From: Castellaniella sp. MT123
GTDB taxonomy: Bacteria; Pseudomonadota; Gammaproteobacteria; Burkholderiales; Burkholderiaceae_B
Reading direction: 5' to 3'
Length of the DNA stretch: 64,000 nucleotides
NCBI RefSeq assembly: GCF_039614765.1
Contig: NZ_CP154879.1
Location: 992,001 to 1,056,000, forward strand
The notes below the pieces were generated by a model that had not been told where the DNA came from, did not search any database, and was given only the letters and a program-made list of their open reading frames with translations. A program made the translations under genes and the position numbers. Position 1 is the stretch's first letter. Every line of letters starts with the position of its first letter. This document shows, one piece after another, positions 8,664 through 19,118 of the stretch.

Positions 8664-9045
8664 AGCGAAACCGAAAATGGTAAAAACGTGTTAACGTCAA
8701 TCAATCCGTTAGCTTTAGGCTCTATATCAGTATGTTGCAGTATCGAGTTAATTCGAGATCAACACGACGAAGGAGCATGACTGACGCAGGTTCCCAAGCA
8801 TTTAAGGATGGTATCGATTTGGACGGCCACCACTATTTTACGGGATCGTTCCCGGAGACACCCATGTGTGCTGGCAAGACGCGGTTTACGCAATAGGAAG
8901 AACAGCCGGTACTGCTCAAAGAACTTGGCCCGAAACCAGTACTTGTGACCGTCACCCAGAGTGCTGCCTCGCCGATATTCGGAGTGTGCGGGATCCTGCG
9001 GGCAGATTCAAGACGAGCCGAAACCAAATCCAACTCGTGCAAAAT
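8664..9045. other. intergenic stretch without a convincing gene
   Basis: This 382-bp stretch separates the small membrane protein from the ParDE-type pair. A 39-codon plus-strand frame (8777-8896) has AGGAG directly against its ATG, which is too close to be a normal ribosome-binding site. No family resemblance, hairpin terminator or repeat stands out. It may be decayed coding sequence. Confidence 0.4.
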
Positions 9046-9318
9046 TCACGGCCATAGCCGAGCCGTACTGATCAGGGCAAGTATCCAGACCACATCTCCA
9101 TCGATTTCGTAAACCAGTCTATAGCTTTCATGAGGTATCAGTTCGCGCGCTCCCGGAACCAGCCCCTCTTTGCCTAGCTTTGGATAAGTGGCCAATCGGC
9201 CCGCTGCGACACTAAAAAGGTCATCCATGCAGGCAGCCACCACAGGGTTATCAGCAGAGATGTAGTCCCAAATGTCAGCGCGATCTTGTTCCGCCTCTGG
9301 CGTCCAAATGACTTTCAC
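9046..9318 (-). CDS. ParE/RelE-family toxin
   Basis: A 90-residue protein with the small beta-rich ParE/RelE fold pattern: VIWTPEAEQDRADIWDYI at the N-terminus, ATYPKLGKEG and the C-terminal strand pair SYRLVYEIDGDVVWILAL. ParE-type toxins act on DNA gyrase and RelE types cleave ribosome-bound mRNA; the sequence alone does not decide which, though ADIWDYI and YPKLG favour ParE. The start is GTG, 2 bp after the antitoxin stop, so the pair is one transcript with antitoxin first. Confidence 0.82.
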   Translation of the reverse strand: MKVIWTPEAEQDRADIWDYISADNPVVAACMDDLFSVAAGRLATYPKLGKEGLVPGARELIPHESYRLVYEIDGDVVWILALISTARLWP

Positions 9319-9320
9319 TT

Positions 9321-9596
9321 TTACCCCGCCATGAGCTGGCGGCGCTTGGCTGCGAAGGCGGCTTCGACGTCTTCATTTGATCGACCCCGCCCTTCCCGCA
9401 TCGAAACTCGGGCAGCTTCCACCTTCTGATGCAGGTATTCGTCGTACTCACGAGATCTGCGGCGTTGATCGAGGTACCCGCGCATCAACTCGCGCACGAC
9501 CTGAGATGCAGGCCGATCATCTTCCATGGTGGCTGCCATGAACTCGTCACGCAGCTCTGCTTCCAGCTTCATCGTGAAAACCGCTTTTGTACTCAT
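9321..9596 (-). CDS. ribbon-helix-helix / ParD-like antitoxin
   Basis: A 91-residue protein. The N-terminal 45 residues (KAVFTMKLEAELRDEFMAAT then ASQVVRELMRGYL) fit a ribbon-helix-helix DNA-binding domain, and the charged C-terminal half (REYDEYLHQKVEAARVSMREGRG) is the usual flexible toxin-neutralising tail. It lies immediately before the ParE-like toxin gene and probably represses the operon by binding its promoter, as family members do. Confidence 0.8.
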   Translation of the reverse strand: MSTKAVFTMKLEAELRDEFMAATMEDDRPASQVVRELMRGYLDQRRRSREYDEYLHQKVEAARVSMREGRGRSNEDVEAAFAAKRRQLMAG

Positions 9597-9823
9597 GCGA
9601 AGCTCCCAATTACATGCATTCTTAGTATATACCGAGTTAGTACCACATTAGGGCTGACGATGGTGTCAGGAGGATGGCTGCTTTCTAGTATCTTGTGAAA
9701 TACCCGGTAGGCATCGTCACTGCTTTCATAGACGGGCTTAGTGCCCTCGTCGCTGACCCGCAGCGTGAGACCATCGGGCAGCCGCTCACCCACCTGGTCT
9801 ACCGTAACGAATACCTGGGGCAA

Positions 9824-9868
9824 GGGGTGCAATTTACCTTTCCTGTCGTAAACTTATCGCAATGGCAG
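9824..9868 (+). repeat. 45-bp direct repeat, copy 1
   Basis: This segment matches 12721-12765 at 42 of 45 positions, in the same orientation, 2.9 kb away. Its reading frame encodes VQFTFPVVNLSQ of the Rpn-like remnant, so the repeat is a duplicated or dispersed piece of that gene, not a regulatory site. Confidence 0.8.
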
Positions 9869-10035
9869 GACCGCCGTCTTGTGGCCTACGGTTACCCGCA
9901 AGACCAGATTCATGCGGTGGTGCCGCACCGGACGAACTGACCCAGCGCATTCACGCAGCCAGCACCGCTCAGTTAGAGACCTGGTCGCTGAATTTCGTGG
10001 ACGCCGCCATCCTGGACGACGTGTTTCAGGATTGA
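9824..10035 (+). pseudogene. degenerate Rpn/DUF4351-type nuclease gene fragment
   Basis: Two coding scraps of one family lie here in different frames. The first (9827 on) reads VQFTFPVVNLSQWQD, like the xxFPVVKLLDW segment of Rpn-like PD-(D/E)XK proteins. The second (about 9932-10035) reads DELTQRIHAASTAQLETWSL and ends LDDVFQD plus stop, the typical DUF4351 C-terminus. The frame shift and the missing middle show a decayed gene. Parts recur at 10796-10828 and 12721-12765. The 230 bp on its left (9597-9823) hold no gene I can support. Confidence 0.5.
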
Positions 10036-10082
10036 ATGCCAGCAGCGGCACGGTTGGCCACAAGACCTTGGGCGCAGAGCGA

Positions 10083-10403
10083 TCAACGCTTCAACAACCG
10101 TCTTGTCAGCAGCGCTCGCAAGTCCTTGCGCGTATCGCAAACGATGTGGATGTAAAGCATATCGCCTTGCACTTCGTAGACGATGCGGTTCATGCCGGAA
10201 AGCGTCTGTCGGTATTGAGATAGTCCCAGTTCAGCGAGTTCAGGCGGGATGTGACCACTGAGTGGAAACGCCGCTGTGTTGCGTACCGTGGTCTTGATGC
10301 CTGCGTAGGTTCCCTGCCACGTAGCCTTGTCAAAAACCTGGGTGATGTACTGGCGCAGTTCCCTGATGTCGGTCTGGGCCTCATCAAGCAACACTGCTTT
10401 CAC
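10083..10403 (-). CDS. RelE/ParE-family toxin (second pair)
   Basis: A 106-residue protein starting MKAVLLDEAQTDIRELRQYI, with FPLSGHIPPEL and the C-terminal NRIVYEVQGDMLYIHIVCDTRKDL, all typical of RelE/ParE superfamily toxins. VCDTRKDLRALLTRRLL gives a basic C-terminal end like that of RNA-cleaving members. It overlaps the Phd/YefM-type antitoxin by 4 bp. The likely role is a stabilising or stress module on an accessory segment. The target, gyrase or mRNA, is not resolved. Confidence 0.8.
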   Translation of the reverse strand: MKAVLLDEAQTDIRELRQYITQVFDKATWQGTYAGIKTTVRNTAAFPLSGHIPPELAELGLSQYRQTLSGMNRIVYEVQGDMLYIHIVCDTRKDLRALLTRRLLKR

Positions 10404-10672
10404 GACACGTCTTCCCCGTCCAGCTCGGTAAAGAAGTCTTCCGCATGACGGTAGCGGCCCTGTTCAATATCTCGCTGCCCCATCGCCAGTATCTTCAGAA
10501 GCGCCAGGGTCTGCTCTTTCTGCTCGTAGCTGTTCACATCCATGACGACCAGCCGGGCCTCTCCGTTCTGGGTAATCAGCATGGGTTCGCCGGTCTCAGT
10601 CACATCTTTGGCGATGTCGGCGGCATGGCTTTTCAGGTAGCTGATAGGCCGGACATGGGTGGCGAGCCTCAT
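10400..10672 (-). CDS. Phd/YefM-family antitoxin
   Basis: A 90-residue protein: MRLATHVRPISYLKSHAADI then GEPMLITQNGEARLVVMDVN, the Phd/YefM DNA-binding fold, and an acidic C-terminal tail (AEDFFTELDGEDVS) for toxin binding. I chose the ATG at 10672 because AGGAGC precedes it at good spacing; an in-frame reading extends to 10729 without a better site. Antitoxin and toxin are coupled by an ATGA-type overlap. Family members repress their own promoter, and that is expected here. Confidence 0.82.
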   Translation of the reverse strand: MRLATHVRPISYLKSHAADIAKDVTETGEPMLITQNGEARLVVMDVNSYEQKEQTLALLKILAMGQRDIEQGRYRHAEDFFTELDGEDVS

Positions 10673-10795
10673 GGCAAGCTCCTGATAAGTGGCATGATAG
10701 GGGAAAATATAGACTGAATTTAGCCCCACGTCCAGTTTTTACAAGCTATGCGGCAATCTCCCTATGGACTCGCACCACGCACGATTGGCACCTAA

Positions 10796-10828
10796 TCCAG
10801 GCCCTGGAAGACGTATTTCAGGACTGAA
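10796..10828 (+). pseudogene. second scrap of the Rpn/DUF4351 C-terminus
   Basis: The plus strand reads ALEDVFQD plus stop followed by atgtcagcatg, closely matching the end of the copy at 10009-10040 (LDDVFQD plus stop, then atgccagcag). Only the last codons are recognisable. The surrounding 10673-11020 stretch (348 bp) contains no intact gene; besides this scrap it holds the 22-bp direct repeat at 10841. Confidence 0.45.
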
Positions 10829-10840
10829 TGTCAGCATGTT

Positions 10841-10862
10841 TCGATAAAACCCCGATAATTCC
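10841..10862 (+). repeat. 22-bp direct repeat, left copy
   Basis: The sequence begins tcgataaaacccc and matches 12771-12792 at 20 of 22 positions. The right copy ends one base before the dbpA start codon. The two copies bracket about 1.9 kb holding the Fic gene, which suggests that this block entered beside dbpA or that the dbpA upstream region was duplicated. Confidence 0.75.
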
Positions 10863-11020
10863 GACAGACCGCCGCCAGCGCCTCGGGCATACCCTTCAGG
10901 CCATCGGGCATGCGGATCCGCACTGGGCGGTTTGAGACGTTGAGGTTAGGAGAGCCGAGGGATTCCCAGGCGGTCGAAGTACTCGACCGTTAGCGCAGTG
11001 TTCAGTGATGTCCCACATCG

Positions 11021-12580
11021 TCATTCGACGATGGGCAGCGGCTTCCGGTCCTCGAACGCGGACTGCACGGCCTCGACGACGCGTAAGGCTCGCGCCTTGT
11101 CGCCGAGTATCGGGTACTCCTTCACGAGCTTGCCCGAAATCCGCCACCCATTCTCCTTGATCGATCGGATCATGCGTACGGCGTCCGAATCCGGCATTTC
11201 CAGCACATCCTTGATGCGCTGCTGTGCAAGCTCGAACCGCGCCAGCAGGCGCGCCTCGTCCGCCATTTCATGGCGGATCGTGTGCGCGACAAGCTGGGCC
11301 GTGTAGATCGCATGCTCGGTGAGATCCGGGTAACGCCAGGCAGCGTTGGCATCGTCGTAGGCATCGAACACGAAGTTCGACTTTACGCCGTCCTCGTACT
11401 CGACCATCTCCCCGAAACGATAGACAGCGTCGTACCGCCGCATGAAGGGTCGCGAGAACACTTCCAGTGCGCGGTCATAGCCGTGACCGAACTCGCGCAC
11501 GCTGGTAATGGTCGCGGACACAGGCAGAATCACGCCAGCTGGAATTGCCTGATCACGCAACAACGTATCGTTGATCAGAAAGCGATGGATGCGTCCGTTA
11601 CCGTCGCTCATCGGATGGAGATAGACAAAGCCGAACGCGATGGCAGCCGCCCGCGCTAGCGAGTCGCGCCCGCGGGTCGACTGCTCGAACGCTTGCAGCC
11701 CTGCCAGCATGTCGCCAAGCACCGAGAAATGCGGGCCTATATAGTGGACGACGTCCTCGCGGAGGGTGGCCTGGCCGACGAAGACTGGCGATCTGCGCAC
11801 ACCCAGCCGAAGTGCTGCCGTGCCCAGGATGCCCTTCTGCAGCACGGCCAGCCCATCGGCACCAAGCGGCTCGTCGAGCTTGCCGCAGTGTTCGGCCATG
11901 ACGTGGGCGAACCGCTTGACCCTATCTGTCTGGTCGGCCTCGCGCTCGATCAGGAAACTCGCACGCGACTCCTTGAACGTAAGCCAAGCAGCGGCGCGCA
12001 TCAGCACGTCCTCGCCAAACTGGTGGTCCAGTTCCGTGAGCGCATCCAGAGGGTTGAACCGCAGCAATTGAGTCAGCGCCTGGGAGCGCCGGATAATGGG
12101 GCAAAAATCCGGCGTACCCGGCAGGTTGTTGTTGACACGCCAGCGACGCTCGCGAACAGCTTTGGTACGCGTTAGATAGGCAGCATCGGAAACAGCATCG
12201 ATGTAGGTTCCGCCAGTCAGGTCCGGGACGTCAAGCCGGCTGCCAGTAAGCCATTCATAGAAAAAGCCAGCCCGGCGCGCGTACTGCCCGAACGGCTCGG
12301 TGCGGCACCAATCCTCTAGCGGCCGAGGCCCGCAGGCAGCGAACAGCCGGGCGAAAAATTCGAGATGGATCTCCTCGTACTTCAGCCCAAACTCGAAGTG
12401 TCCGGCAAAGGTATCGGCCGGCCGGTAAACGGCCGGGTACTGGTTCTCGATGCCCTGGGGTGACTCTCGCGTCGCACGGGTAGTACCGATGACCGACGCC
12501 ACACGCAGCGGCTGCACCGGCATGACGCCAAATCTGGCCTCCAGGGTTTTGAAACCGATCTGCATGCCATGAAAATCCAT
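11021..12580 (-). CDS. Fic family protein (probable AMP-transferase)
   Basis: A 519-residue protein. The Fic signature HPMSDGNGRIHR lies at residues 322-333 and keeps the catalytic histidine, the acidic metal ligand and the GNGR anion-binding loop, so it should be active. ASFLIE at about 207-212 sits where class II Fic proteins carry the inhibitory helix motif S/T-xxx-E and may self-inhibit, although the glycine or asparagine that usually follows is arginine here. The C-terminal 150 residues are helical, with a possible winged-helix DNA-binding part (ISGKLVKEYPILGDKARALR). It stands alone, between two copies of a 22-bp repeat and beside two toxin-antitoxin pairs. Target proteins are unknown. 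Confidence 0.85.
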   Translation of the reverse strand: MDFHGMQIGFKTLEARFGVMPVQPLRVASVIGTTRATRESPQGIENQYPAVYRPADTFAGHFEFGLKYEEIHLEFFARLFAACGPRPLEDWCRTEPFGQYARRAGFFYEWLTGSRLDVPDLTGGTYIDAVSDAAYLTRTKAVRERRWRVNNNLPGTPDFCPIIRRSQALTQLLRFNPLDALTELDHQFGEDVLMRAAAWLTFKESRASFLIEREADQTDRVKRFAHVMAEHCGKLDEPLGADGLAVLQKGILGTAALRLGVRRSPVFVGQATLREDVVHYIGPHFSVLGDMLAGLQAFEQSTRGRDSLARAAAIAFGFVYLHPMSDGNGRIHRFLINDTLLRDQAIPAGVILPVSATITSVREFGHGYDRALEVFSRPFMRRYDAVYRFGEMVEYEDGVKSNFVFDAYDDANAAWRYPDLTEHAIYTAQLVAHTIRHEMADEARLLARFELAQQRIKDVLEMPDSDAVRMIRSIKENGWRISGKLVKEYPILGDKARALRVVEAVQSAFEDRKPLPIVE

Positions 12581-12720
12581 TACGGATCACTAAAAACGCT
12601 TATTTTTAGCGAAGAATTCCAAAAAACGATGATGCTATATCGTAAGCGCCCCCGTCAAGTAGACAGTGCTTGATAGAGATTCGGAGCCGTAGTCAATCGA
12701 CTGCGTGAATTCTGGGCCAG

Positions 12721-12765
12721 GGGGTGCAATTTACCTTCCCTATCGTAAACTTATCGCAATGACAG
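12721..12765 (+). repeat. 45-bp direct repeat, copy 2
   Basis: Same sequence as 9824-9868 with three substitutions. Here the frame VQFTFPIVNLSQ meets a stop (TGA) immediately, so it is a more decayed piece of the Rpn-like gene. It lies 28 bp upstream of the dbpA start codon. Confidence 0.8.
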
Positions 12766-12770
12766 CCAGC

Positions 12771-12792
12771 TCGATAAAACCCCGACCATTCC
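12771..12792 (+). repeat. 22-bp direct repeat, right copy
   Basis: Partner of 10841-10862 (20 of 22 positions identical). It is the 5' flank of dbpA, ending just before its GTG, and may include part of the translation initiation region. Confidence 0.75.
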
Positions 12793-12793
12793 C

Positions 12794-14173
12794 GTGACTA
12801 CACACACCTTTTCCCACCTGCCGCTCTCCCCCACCCAGCTCGATAACCTGGCAAATATGGGCTATCTGACCATGACGCCGATCCAGGCGCAGAGCCTGCC
12901 CGTCATCCTGGAAGGCCGCGATCTGATCGCGCAAGCCAAGACCGGCAGCGGCAAGACGGCGGCTTTCGGCCTAGGCATCTTGCATCACCTGGACCCCGCG
13001 CGGTGGGTGCCGCAGGCGCTGGTCGTCTGCCCCACCCGGGAACTGTCCGAGCAGGTCGCCACCGAACTGCGCCGCCTGGCCCGCGCCGACGGCAACATCA
13101 AGGTGCTGACGCTGACGGGCGGCGCCTCTGCACGCCCCCAGAACGAGTCGCTGGCGCACGGCGCCCACGTCATCGTCGGCACGCCGGGCCGCCTGTTGGA
13201 CCACCTGGCGCGCCAAACGCTGGATCTGTCCGCCGTGCGCACGCTGGTGCTGGACGAAGCGGATCGCATGGTGGACATGGGCTTCTTCCCCGATGTGATG
13301 GAAATCGCCCGCGCCTGCCCGGACCGGCGCCAAACGCTGCTGTTTTCCGCCACCTACCCGGGGAGCATCCGCGAGGATGTCGAGCACCTGCTCACGAACC
13401 CCGAGTTCGTCAAGGTGGACGCGGTGCATAGCGAAACGCAGATCGAACAGCATTTTTACGAGATCGACGCGGCGGAGCGCTTCAACGCGACCGCCCTGCT
13501 GCTGCGTCATTTCCAGCCGGAATCGGCGCTCGCCTTCTGCAACACCAAGGCGGCCTGCGCCGAGCTGTCTGCTCATCTGAAACGGGCGGGATTCAGCGCG
13601 CTGGCGCTGCACGGCGACATGGATCAGCGCGACCGGGACGATGTGCTGGTGCAATTTTCGAACCACAGCAGCAACATCCTGGTGGCCACGGACGTCGCGG
13701 CGCGCGGGCTGGACATTCCTTCGCTGCCCATGGTGATCAATGTCGAGCTGGCCCGCGACCCTCAGGTGCACACGCACCGGGTGGGCCGCACGGGCCGGAT
13801 GCAAGAATCAGGGATGGCGCTCAGCCTATGCGCACCGGATGAACACTATGTGGCGTCGCGCATTGCGCAGCAGCTTGGGCGCCCGCTGGACCTGAAGCCG
13901 CTGCCCCGCCCGCAGTCCGCTGGACGGCCCACCCAGGCGCCGATGGTGACACTGCTGGTGCTGGGCGGCAAAAAGGCCAAACTGCGTCCGGCGGATCTGC
14001 TGGGCGCACTGACGGGCGACGGCGGGCTGACGCGGGAACAAGTCGGCAAGATCAACATCACGGACCAGGTGTCCTACGTTGCGCTCAGCCGCGCCGTCGC
14101 GCGCAGCGCCTTTCCGCGCTTGGAAAATATCCCGATCAAGGGCAAGAAGCAGCGGATGAAGCTGCTGTCGTGA
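12794..14173 (+). CDS. dbpA: DEAD-box ATP-dependent RNA helicase DbpA
   Basis: A 459-residue helicase with the motifs in order: Q-motif region YLTMTPIQAQSLP, Walker A AKTGSGKT (48-55), PTRELSEQ, TPGRLLDH, DEAD (LVLDEADRM), SAT, ARGLD and HRVGRTGR. The C-terminal domain after about residue 380 (VTLLVLGGKKAKLRPADLLGALTG) matches the RNA-binding domain with which DbpA recognises hairpin 92 of 23S rRNA during 50S assembly. The start is taken as GTG at 12794, directly after a direct repeat, so its promoter region may have been rearranged. No operon partner is seen. Confidence 0.92.
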   Translation: MTTHTFSHLPLSPTQLDNLANMGYLTMTPIQAQSLPVILEGRDLIAQAKTGSGKTAAFGLGILHHLDPARWVPQALVVCPTRELSEQVATELRRLARADGNIKVLTLTGGASARPQNESLAHGAHVIVGTPGRLLDHLARQTLDLSAVRTLVLDEADRMVDMGFFPDVMEIARACPDRRQTLLFSATYPGSIREDVEHLLTNPEFVKVDAVHSETQIEQHFYEIDAAERFNATALLLRHFQPESALAFCNTKAACAELSAHLKRAGFSALALHGDMDQRDRDDVLVQFSNHSSNILVATDVAARGLDIPSLPMVINVELARDPQVHTHRVGRTGRMQESGMALSLCAPDEHYVASRIAQQLGRPLDLKPLPRPQSAGRPTQAPMVTLLVLGGKKAKLRPADLLGALTGDGGLTREQVGKINITDQVSYVALSRAVARSAFPRLENIPIKGKKQRMKLLS

Positions 14174-14429
14174 ACGGGCAGTTGTCCCCGACCAGCGACA
14201 CGACTGGGTGCACCGCCGATTCAAGCAGTGTCCGCAAGGTGAAACGCCGGCTTACTGACAAGCAATCCGCTGGCGTTCTCGCATTGTGCGTTGGCCCCGC
14301 ACCACACACCACCCGCTATTGTGTGACAAACCATGGGGAAAGCGCCCAAGGATGGACAACCTGAGGATCTGTGTAACCGCTGGCAAGATCCAGGTTCAAG
14401 CCCCGGATTCCGGGCCCATAATTTCCATC

Positions 14430-14696
14430 ATGAACGCCCTCATCGCACGCCGAATCGGCCAGTTTGCGCTCCTGCTGGCCGCAATATCCGCCCTGGGCGG
14501 ATGCGCCGTCTACGAGCCTGCTCCCGCCTACTACTACGGTGACGGCGGACCGGTATACGCCGAGCCCCCCGCCTACTACGGCCCGCCCCCCGTTTATGTG
14601 GCGCCCCCGAGCTTGTTCTTCGGCTTCAGATCGGGCGGTTGGGGCCATCGGGGTTATCGGGGCCATGGGGGCTACCGGCACCACGGCTGGGATTGA
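14430..14696 (+). CDS. small tyrosine/proline/glycine-rich lipoprotein
   Basis: An 88-residue protein with an export signal ending in a lipobox (SALGGC, lipidated Cys25). The mature part is dominated by Tyr, Pro, Gly and His (AYYYGDGGPVYAEPPAYYG, then GYRGHGGYRHH). I chose the ATG at 14430 because it places the lipobox correctly; the frame extends upstream without a plausible leader. It is a candidate outer-membrane lipoprotein of unknown function, and the His-rich tail could bind metal. It lies 50 bp before an oxidoreductase gene on the same strand. Confidence 0.65.
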   Translation: MNALIARRIGQFALLLAAISALGGCAVYEPAPAYYYGDGGPVYAEPPAYYGPPPVYVAPPSLFFGFRSGGWGHRGYRGHGGYRHHGWD

Positions 14697-14745
14697 AGCG
14701 TACGCGTGCTACCGTATGTGTTTCACCCCATCAAGAGGCCCGCGC

Positions 14746-15723
14746 ATGCGCACTTACGGCGCCCAACTCATCGACGGCCACATTCACATCGAACAGCGGG
14801 ATGCGCCCATTCCTCAGCCCGGACCACAGCAATTGCTGGTCCGCGTGCGGGCGGCGGGTTTGAATCGCGGGGAACTTCTGGCGCTGCATGCGCAGCCCCG
14901 CACGCCCGGGCAGGCGGCCAGCCTGGGGATCGAAGCGGCTGGCGAAGTCGTTCAGGCCGGGACCGACGCCCTGCCCTTCAAAGCCGGTGACCGCGTCATG
15001 GGGCGGTGCGGCGCCGCCTTTTCCGACTACGTGCTGCTGGACGCGCACGATGCCCTGGCCGTACCTGATCGCCTGTCCTGGCCACAGGCGGCGGCCATCC
15101 CGATCGCCACCATGGTCGTCTACGACATGCTGATAGCGCAAGGCCGCCTGTCGGCGGGCGAATGGCTGCTGGTCACCGGGATTTCCTCGGGCGTGGGCGT
15201 AGCCGCCCTGCAGCTGGCCAAGGCGCTGGACGTCCGGGTCATCGGCACCTCGGGCTCGGCACAGAAACTGGCGGCCCTGAAACCGCTGGGGCTGGACGTG
15301 GGCCTATGCACCCGCGATGCCGACTTCCACGACGCCGTCATGGACGCGACCGGCGGCAAGGGGGTGAACCTGATCGTCAACATCGTCGGTGGCTCGGTCT
15401 TTGCCGAATGCATCCGATCCCTGACCTTCGAAGGCCGGCTGGCGACAGTCGGCTACATGGACGGCATACTGGAAGGCCGGCTCGATCTCGCCGCCCTGCA
15501 TGCCAGACGCCTGACGGTCTTTGGCGTGTCCAGCAAAGGCTACGGCCCCGAGCAGCGCCAGCGCATCGTCCAGGGTGTCGCCGACCGGATCCTGCCACTG
15601 CTCGCCGACGGGCGGCTCACTCCCCTCGTCGACCGGGTATTCCCGTTCGACGATCTGGCGGCGGGCATTGCCTACATGGAATCCAACGGACAGCTGGGGA
15701 AGATCGTCCTGGGCGACGACTGA
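14746..15723 (+). CDS. zinc-independent MDR oxidoreductase (quinone oxidoreductase-like)
   Basis: A 325-residue medium-chain dehydrogenase/reductase. The GroES-like N-terminal domain (LLVRVRAAGLNRGELLAL, GIEAAGEVVQAG) is followed by a Rossmann domain with the NADPH-loop region VTGISSGVGVAALQLAKAL. The structural and catalytic zinc cysteines of alcohol dehydrogenases are absent, which places it with quinone oxidoreductase/enoyl reductase-like members. The start ATG at 14746 gives the canonical N-terminus; upstream in-frame codons overlap the lipoprotein gene in another frame. Substrate unknown. Confidence 0.85.
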   Translation: MRTYGAQLIDGHIHIEQRDAPIPQPGPQQLLVRVRAAGLNRGELLALHAQPRTPGQAASLGIEAAGEVVQAGTDALPFKAGDRVMGRCGAAFSDYVLLDAHDALAVPDRLSWPQAAAIPIATMVVYDMLIAQGRLSAGEWLLVTGISSGVGVAALQLAKALDVRVIGTSGSAQKLAALKPLGLDVGLCTRDADFHDAVMDATGGKGVNLIVNIVGGSVFAECIRSLTFEGRLATVGYMDGILEGRLDLAALHARRLTVFGVSSKGYGPEQRQRIVQGVADRILPLLADGRLTPLVDRVFPFDDLAAGIAYMESNGQLGKIVLGDD

Positions 15724-15731
15724 GTCGCCCA

Positions 15732-16007
15732 TTATTTAAAGTGCGTCGTCTCCTGCAGAAGGCTCAAGGCCTGCCGCACGCCATGCAACTGGTCCACCAG
15801 ATGCAGGATGAGTTCGACGCCCGCATCATTGACGCCGAAATTCTGTTGCAGGTCCTGGATGAGCTCCACGCGCGCGATGTCGCACTCGGAAAACAGAACC
15901 TCGGAGGACGCCTCGTCCGGAATGAGCCACCGCTGCTCCAGCCAGAACTCCAGGGTCTGCTCCTGGAGGTTCGCGCTAATCAGAAATTCGTGTTTGGTCA
16001 TGATCAT
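15732..16007 (-). CDS. cbpM: CbpA modulator CbpM
   Basis: A 91-residue MerR-like helix-turn-helix protein ([41 protein letters not shown]) matching CbpM, which binds the J-domain of CbpA and inhibits its co-chaperone and DNA-binding activities. It overlaps the end of cbpA by 4 bp and is the second gene of that operon. It converges on the oxidoreductase gene with 8 bp between stops. Confidence 0.87.
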   Translation of the reverse strand: MIMTKHEFLISANLQEQTLEFWLEQRWLIPDEASSEVLFSECDIARVELIQDLQQNFGVNDAGVELILHLVDQLHGVRQALSLLQETTHFK

Positions 16008-16909
16008 GATGCTTCACCTGCGCGCGGATTGTGAGTCTTCCCCCTTTCCCATTGGGCGATGAACGCGTCGAGTTCGGGATCAGGCCGCTTGGGCAGCACG
16101 ATTTTCAGCCGGACGAGTTCGTCGCCAAACCCCCCTTCGCGACGCGGCGCGCCCTTGCCCTTGAGCCGCAGTGTGGTACCGCTGCTGGAGTGTCCGGGAA
16201 TCATCAGCATCACGTCGCCGGTCGGTGTGGGGGCCCGTACCTCGCCGCCCAGGATTGCTTCCGACAGCGATACCGGCAGTTCCAGGATGACGTCGTCCCC
16301 TTCCTGCCTGAAGCGCGGGTCGGGCAGGACCTCGACCTGGATGAGTGCATCGCCCGGACGACCGGTGCCGTGCCCGGGCGCGCCCTTGCCCTTCAGGCGC
16401 AGCATTCGGCCATCCAGCATGCCTGGCGGAATCGTCACGTCCAGCGTGCTGCCATCGGGCAGCGTGATTCGCTTGCTGGCTCCGGTCACGGACTCGACGA
16501 AACGGATGGACAAGCTGTACATCAGATCTTCGCCGCGCCGGTTGGCGTGGGCCTCGCGCCCACGGCGCAGGATCTCGGCAAAGATGTCGTCGTCCGAGAA
16601 ATCCGCATAGGCCGCATCGCTGGTGTAGCGGTCCGTCTGATCTTGCGAGGCGAAGTCGCGGTAGTAATGACGCTTGGGTTGTTCCGCGCCGCCGGCATCG
16701 ATCTCGCCCGCGTCGAATCGCAGGCGTTTCTCTGGGTCGCTCAGCAACCCGTATGCCACCGAGACTTCCTTGAATTTTTCTTCCGCAGCCTTGTCGCCCG
16801 GGTTCAGATCCGGGTGCAGCTTCTTGGCCAGGCGCCGATAGGCCTTCTTGATCTCGCTGAGCGGCGCGGTTCGCGCAACCCCAAGCACTGTATACGGATC
16901 TTGCACCAT
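16004..16909 (-). CDS. cbpA: DnaJ-like co-chaperone / curved DNA-binding protein CbpA
   Basis: A 301-residue protein. The J-domain is at 4-68 with HPD at 32-34 for DnaK stimulation. It lacks the zinc-finger (CxxCxGxG) region of DnaJ and continues into two beta-barrel substrate-binding domains ([19 protein letters not shown] and [20 protein letters not shown]), as in CbpA. Its role is a DnaK partner in stress and a nucleoid-associated protein. cbpM follows with an overlap. Confidence 0.9.
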   Translation of the reverse strand: MVQDPYTVLGVARTAPLSEIKKAYRRLAKKLHPDLNPGDKAAEEKFKEVSVAYGLLSDPEKRLRFDAGEIDAGGAEQPKRHYYRDFASQDQTDRYTSDAAYADFSDDDIFAEILRRGREAHANRRGEDLMYSLSIRFVESVTGASKRITLPDGSTLDVTIPPGMLDGRMLRLKGKGAPGHGTGRPGDALIQVEVLPDPRFRQEGDDVILELPVSLSEAILGGEVRAPTPTGDVMLMIPGHSSSGTTLRLKGKGAPRREGGFGDELVRLKIVLPKRPDPELDAFIAQWERGKTHNPRAGEAS

Positions 16910-17067
16910 AAGCCTCGCTAGAACGTCACGACGTCAGTCAGATTACCATGCGGCATGGGTGACGCAAGTGATGTCGATGCGGTCGGTCAGCTCAGCTTGC
17001 AGGAACTGCCCTTGGGTAATGGCTACCGGGGGGGACTCAATCCGTACTTCGGGGCCCATAAAAGAAC
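16910..17067. other. short spacer between cbpA start and the tRNA-Pro terminator
   Basis: This stretch should hold the cbpA promoter (minus strand). A minus-strand frame of 38 codons (16943-17059, ATG at 17059) reads PPVAITQGQFLQAEL and ends before cbpA, but has no recognised family and is not called a gene. Confidence 0.35.
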
Positions 17068-17099
17068 AAGGGCTTACAGACAAAAATCTGTAAGCCCTT
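17068..17099 (-). terminator. Rho-independent terminator of tRNA-Pro
   Basis: A perfect 13-bp inverted repeat (aagggcttacaga at 17068-17080 and tctgtaagccctt at 17087-17099) with a 6-base loop, followed on the minus strand by a T-rich run. It lies 8 bp past the tRNA-Pro 3' end. Confidence 0.85.
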
Positions 17100-17107
17100 G
17101 GTAATGC

Positions 17108-19046
<1,939 letters not shown>

Positions 19047-19118
19047 TGACACACCAACATCGAAAGAAATACGAGAGCACCGCCGGGGCAGGCAACCGCC
19101 CCGGCCGATGGCCATCCG

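Noticed and set aside
8777-8896. 39-codon plus-strand frame with AGGAG next to the ATG
   Set aside because: Spacing of one base is not workable, no family is recognised and the frame is not supported by neighbours.
9593-9832. Minus-strand 79-codon frame before the ParD-like gene
   Set aside because: Starts only with TTG inside the 45-bp repeat, overlaps the antitoxin start and lacks any recognised domain; possibly decayed coding sequence.
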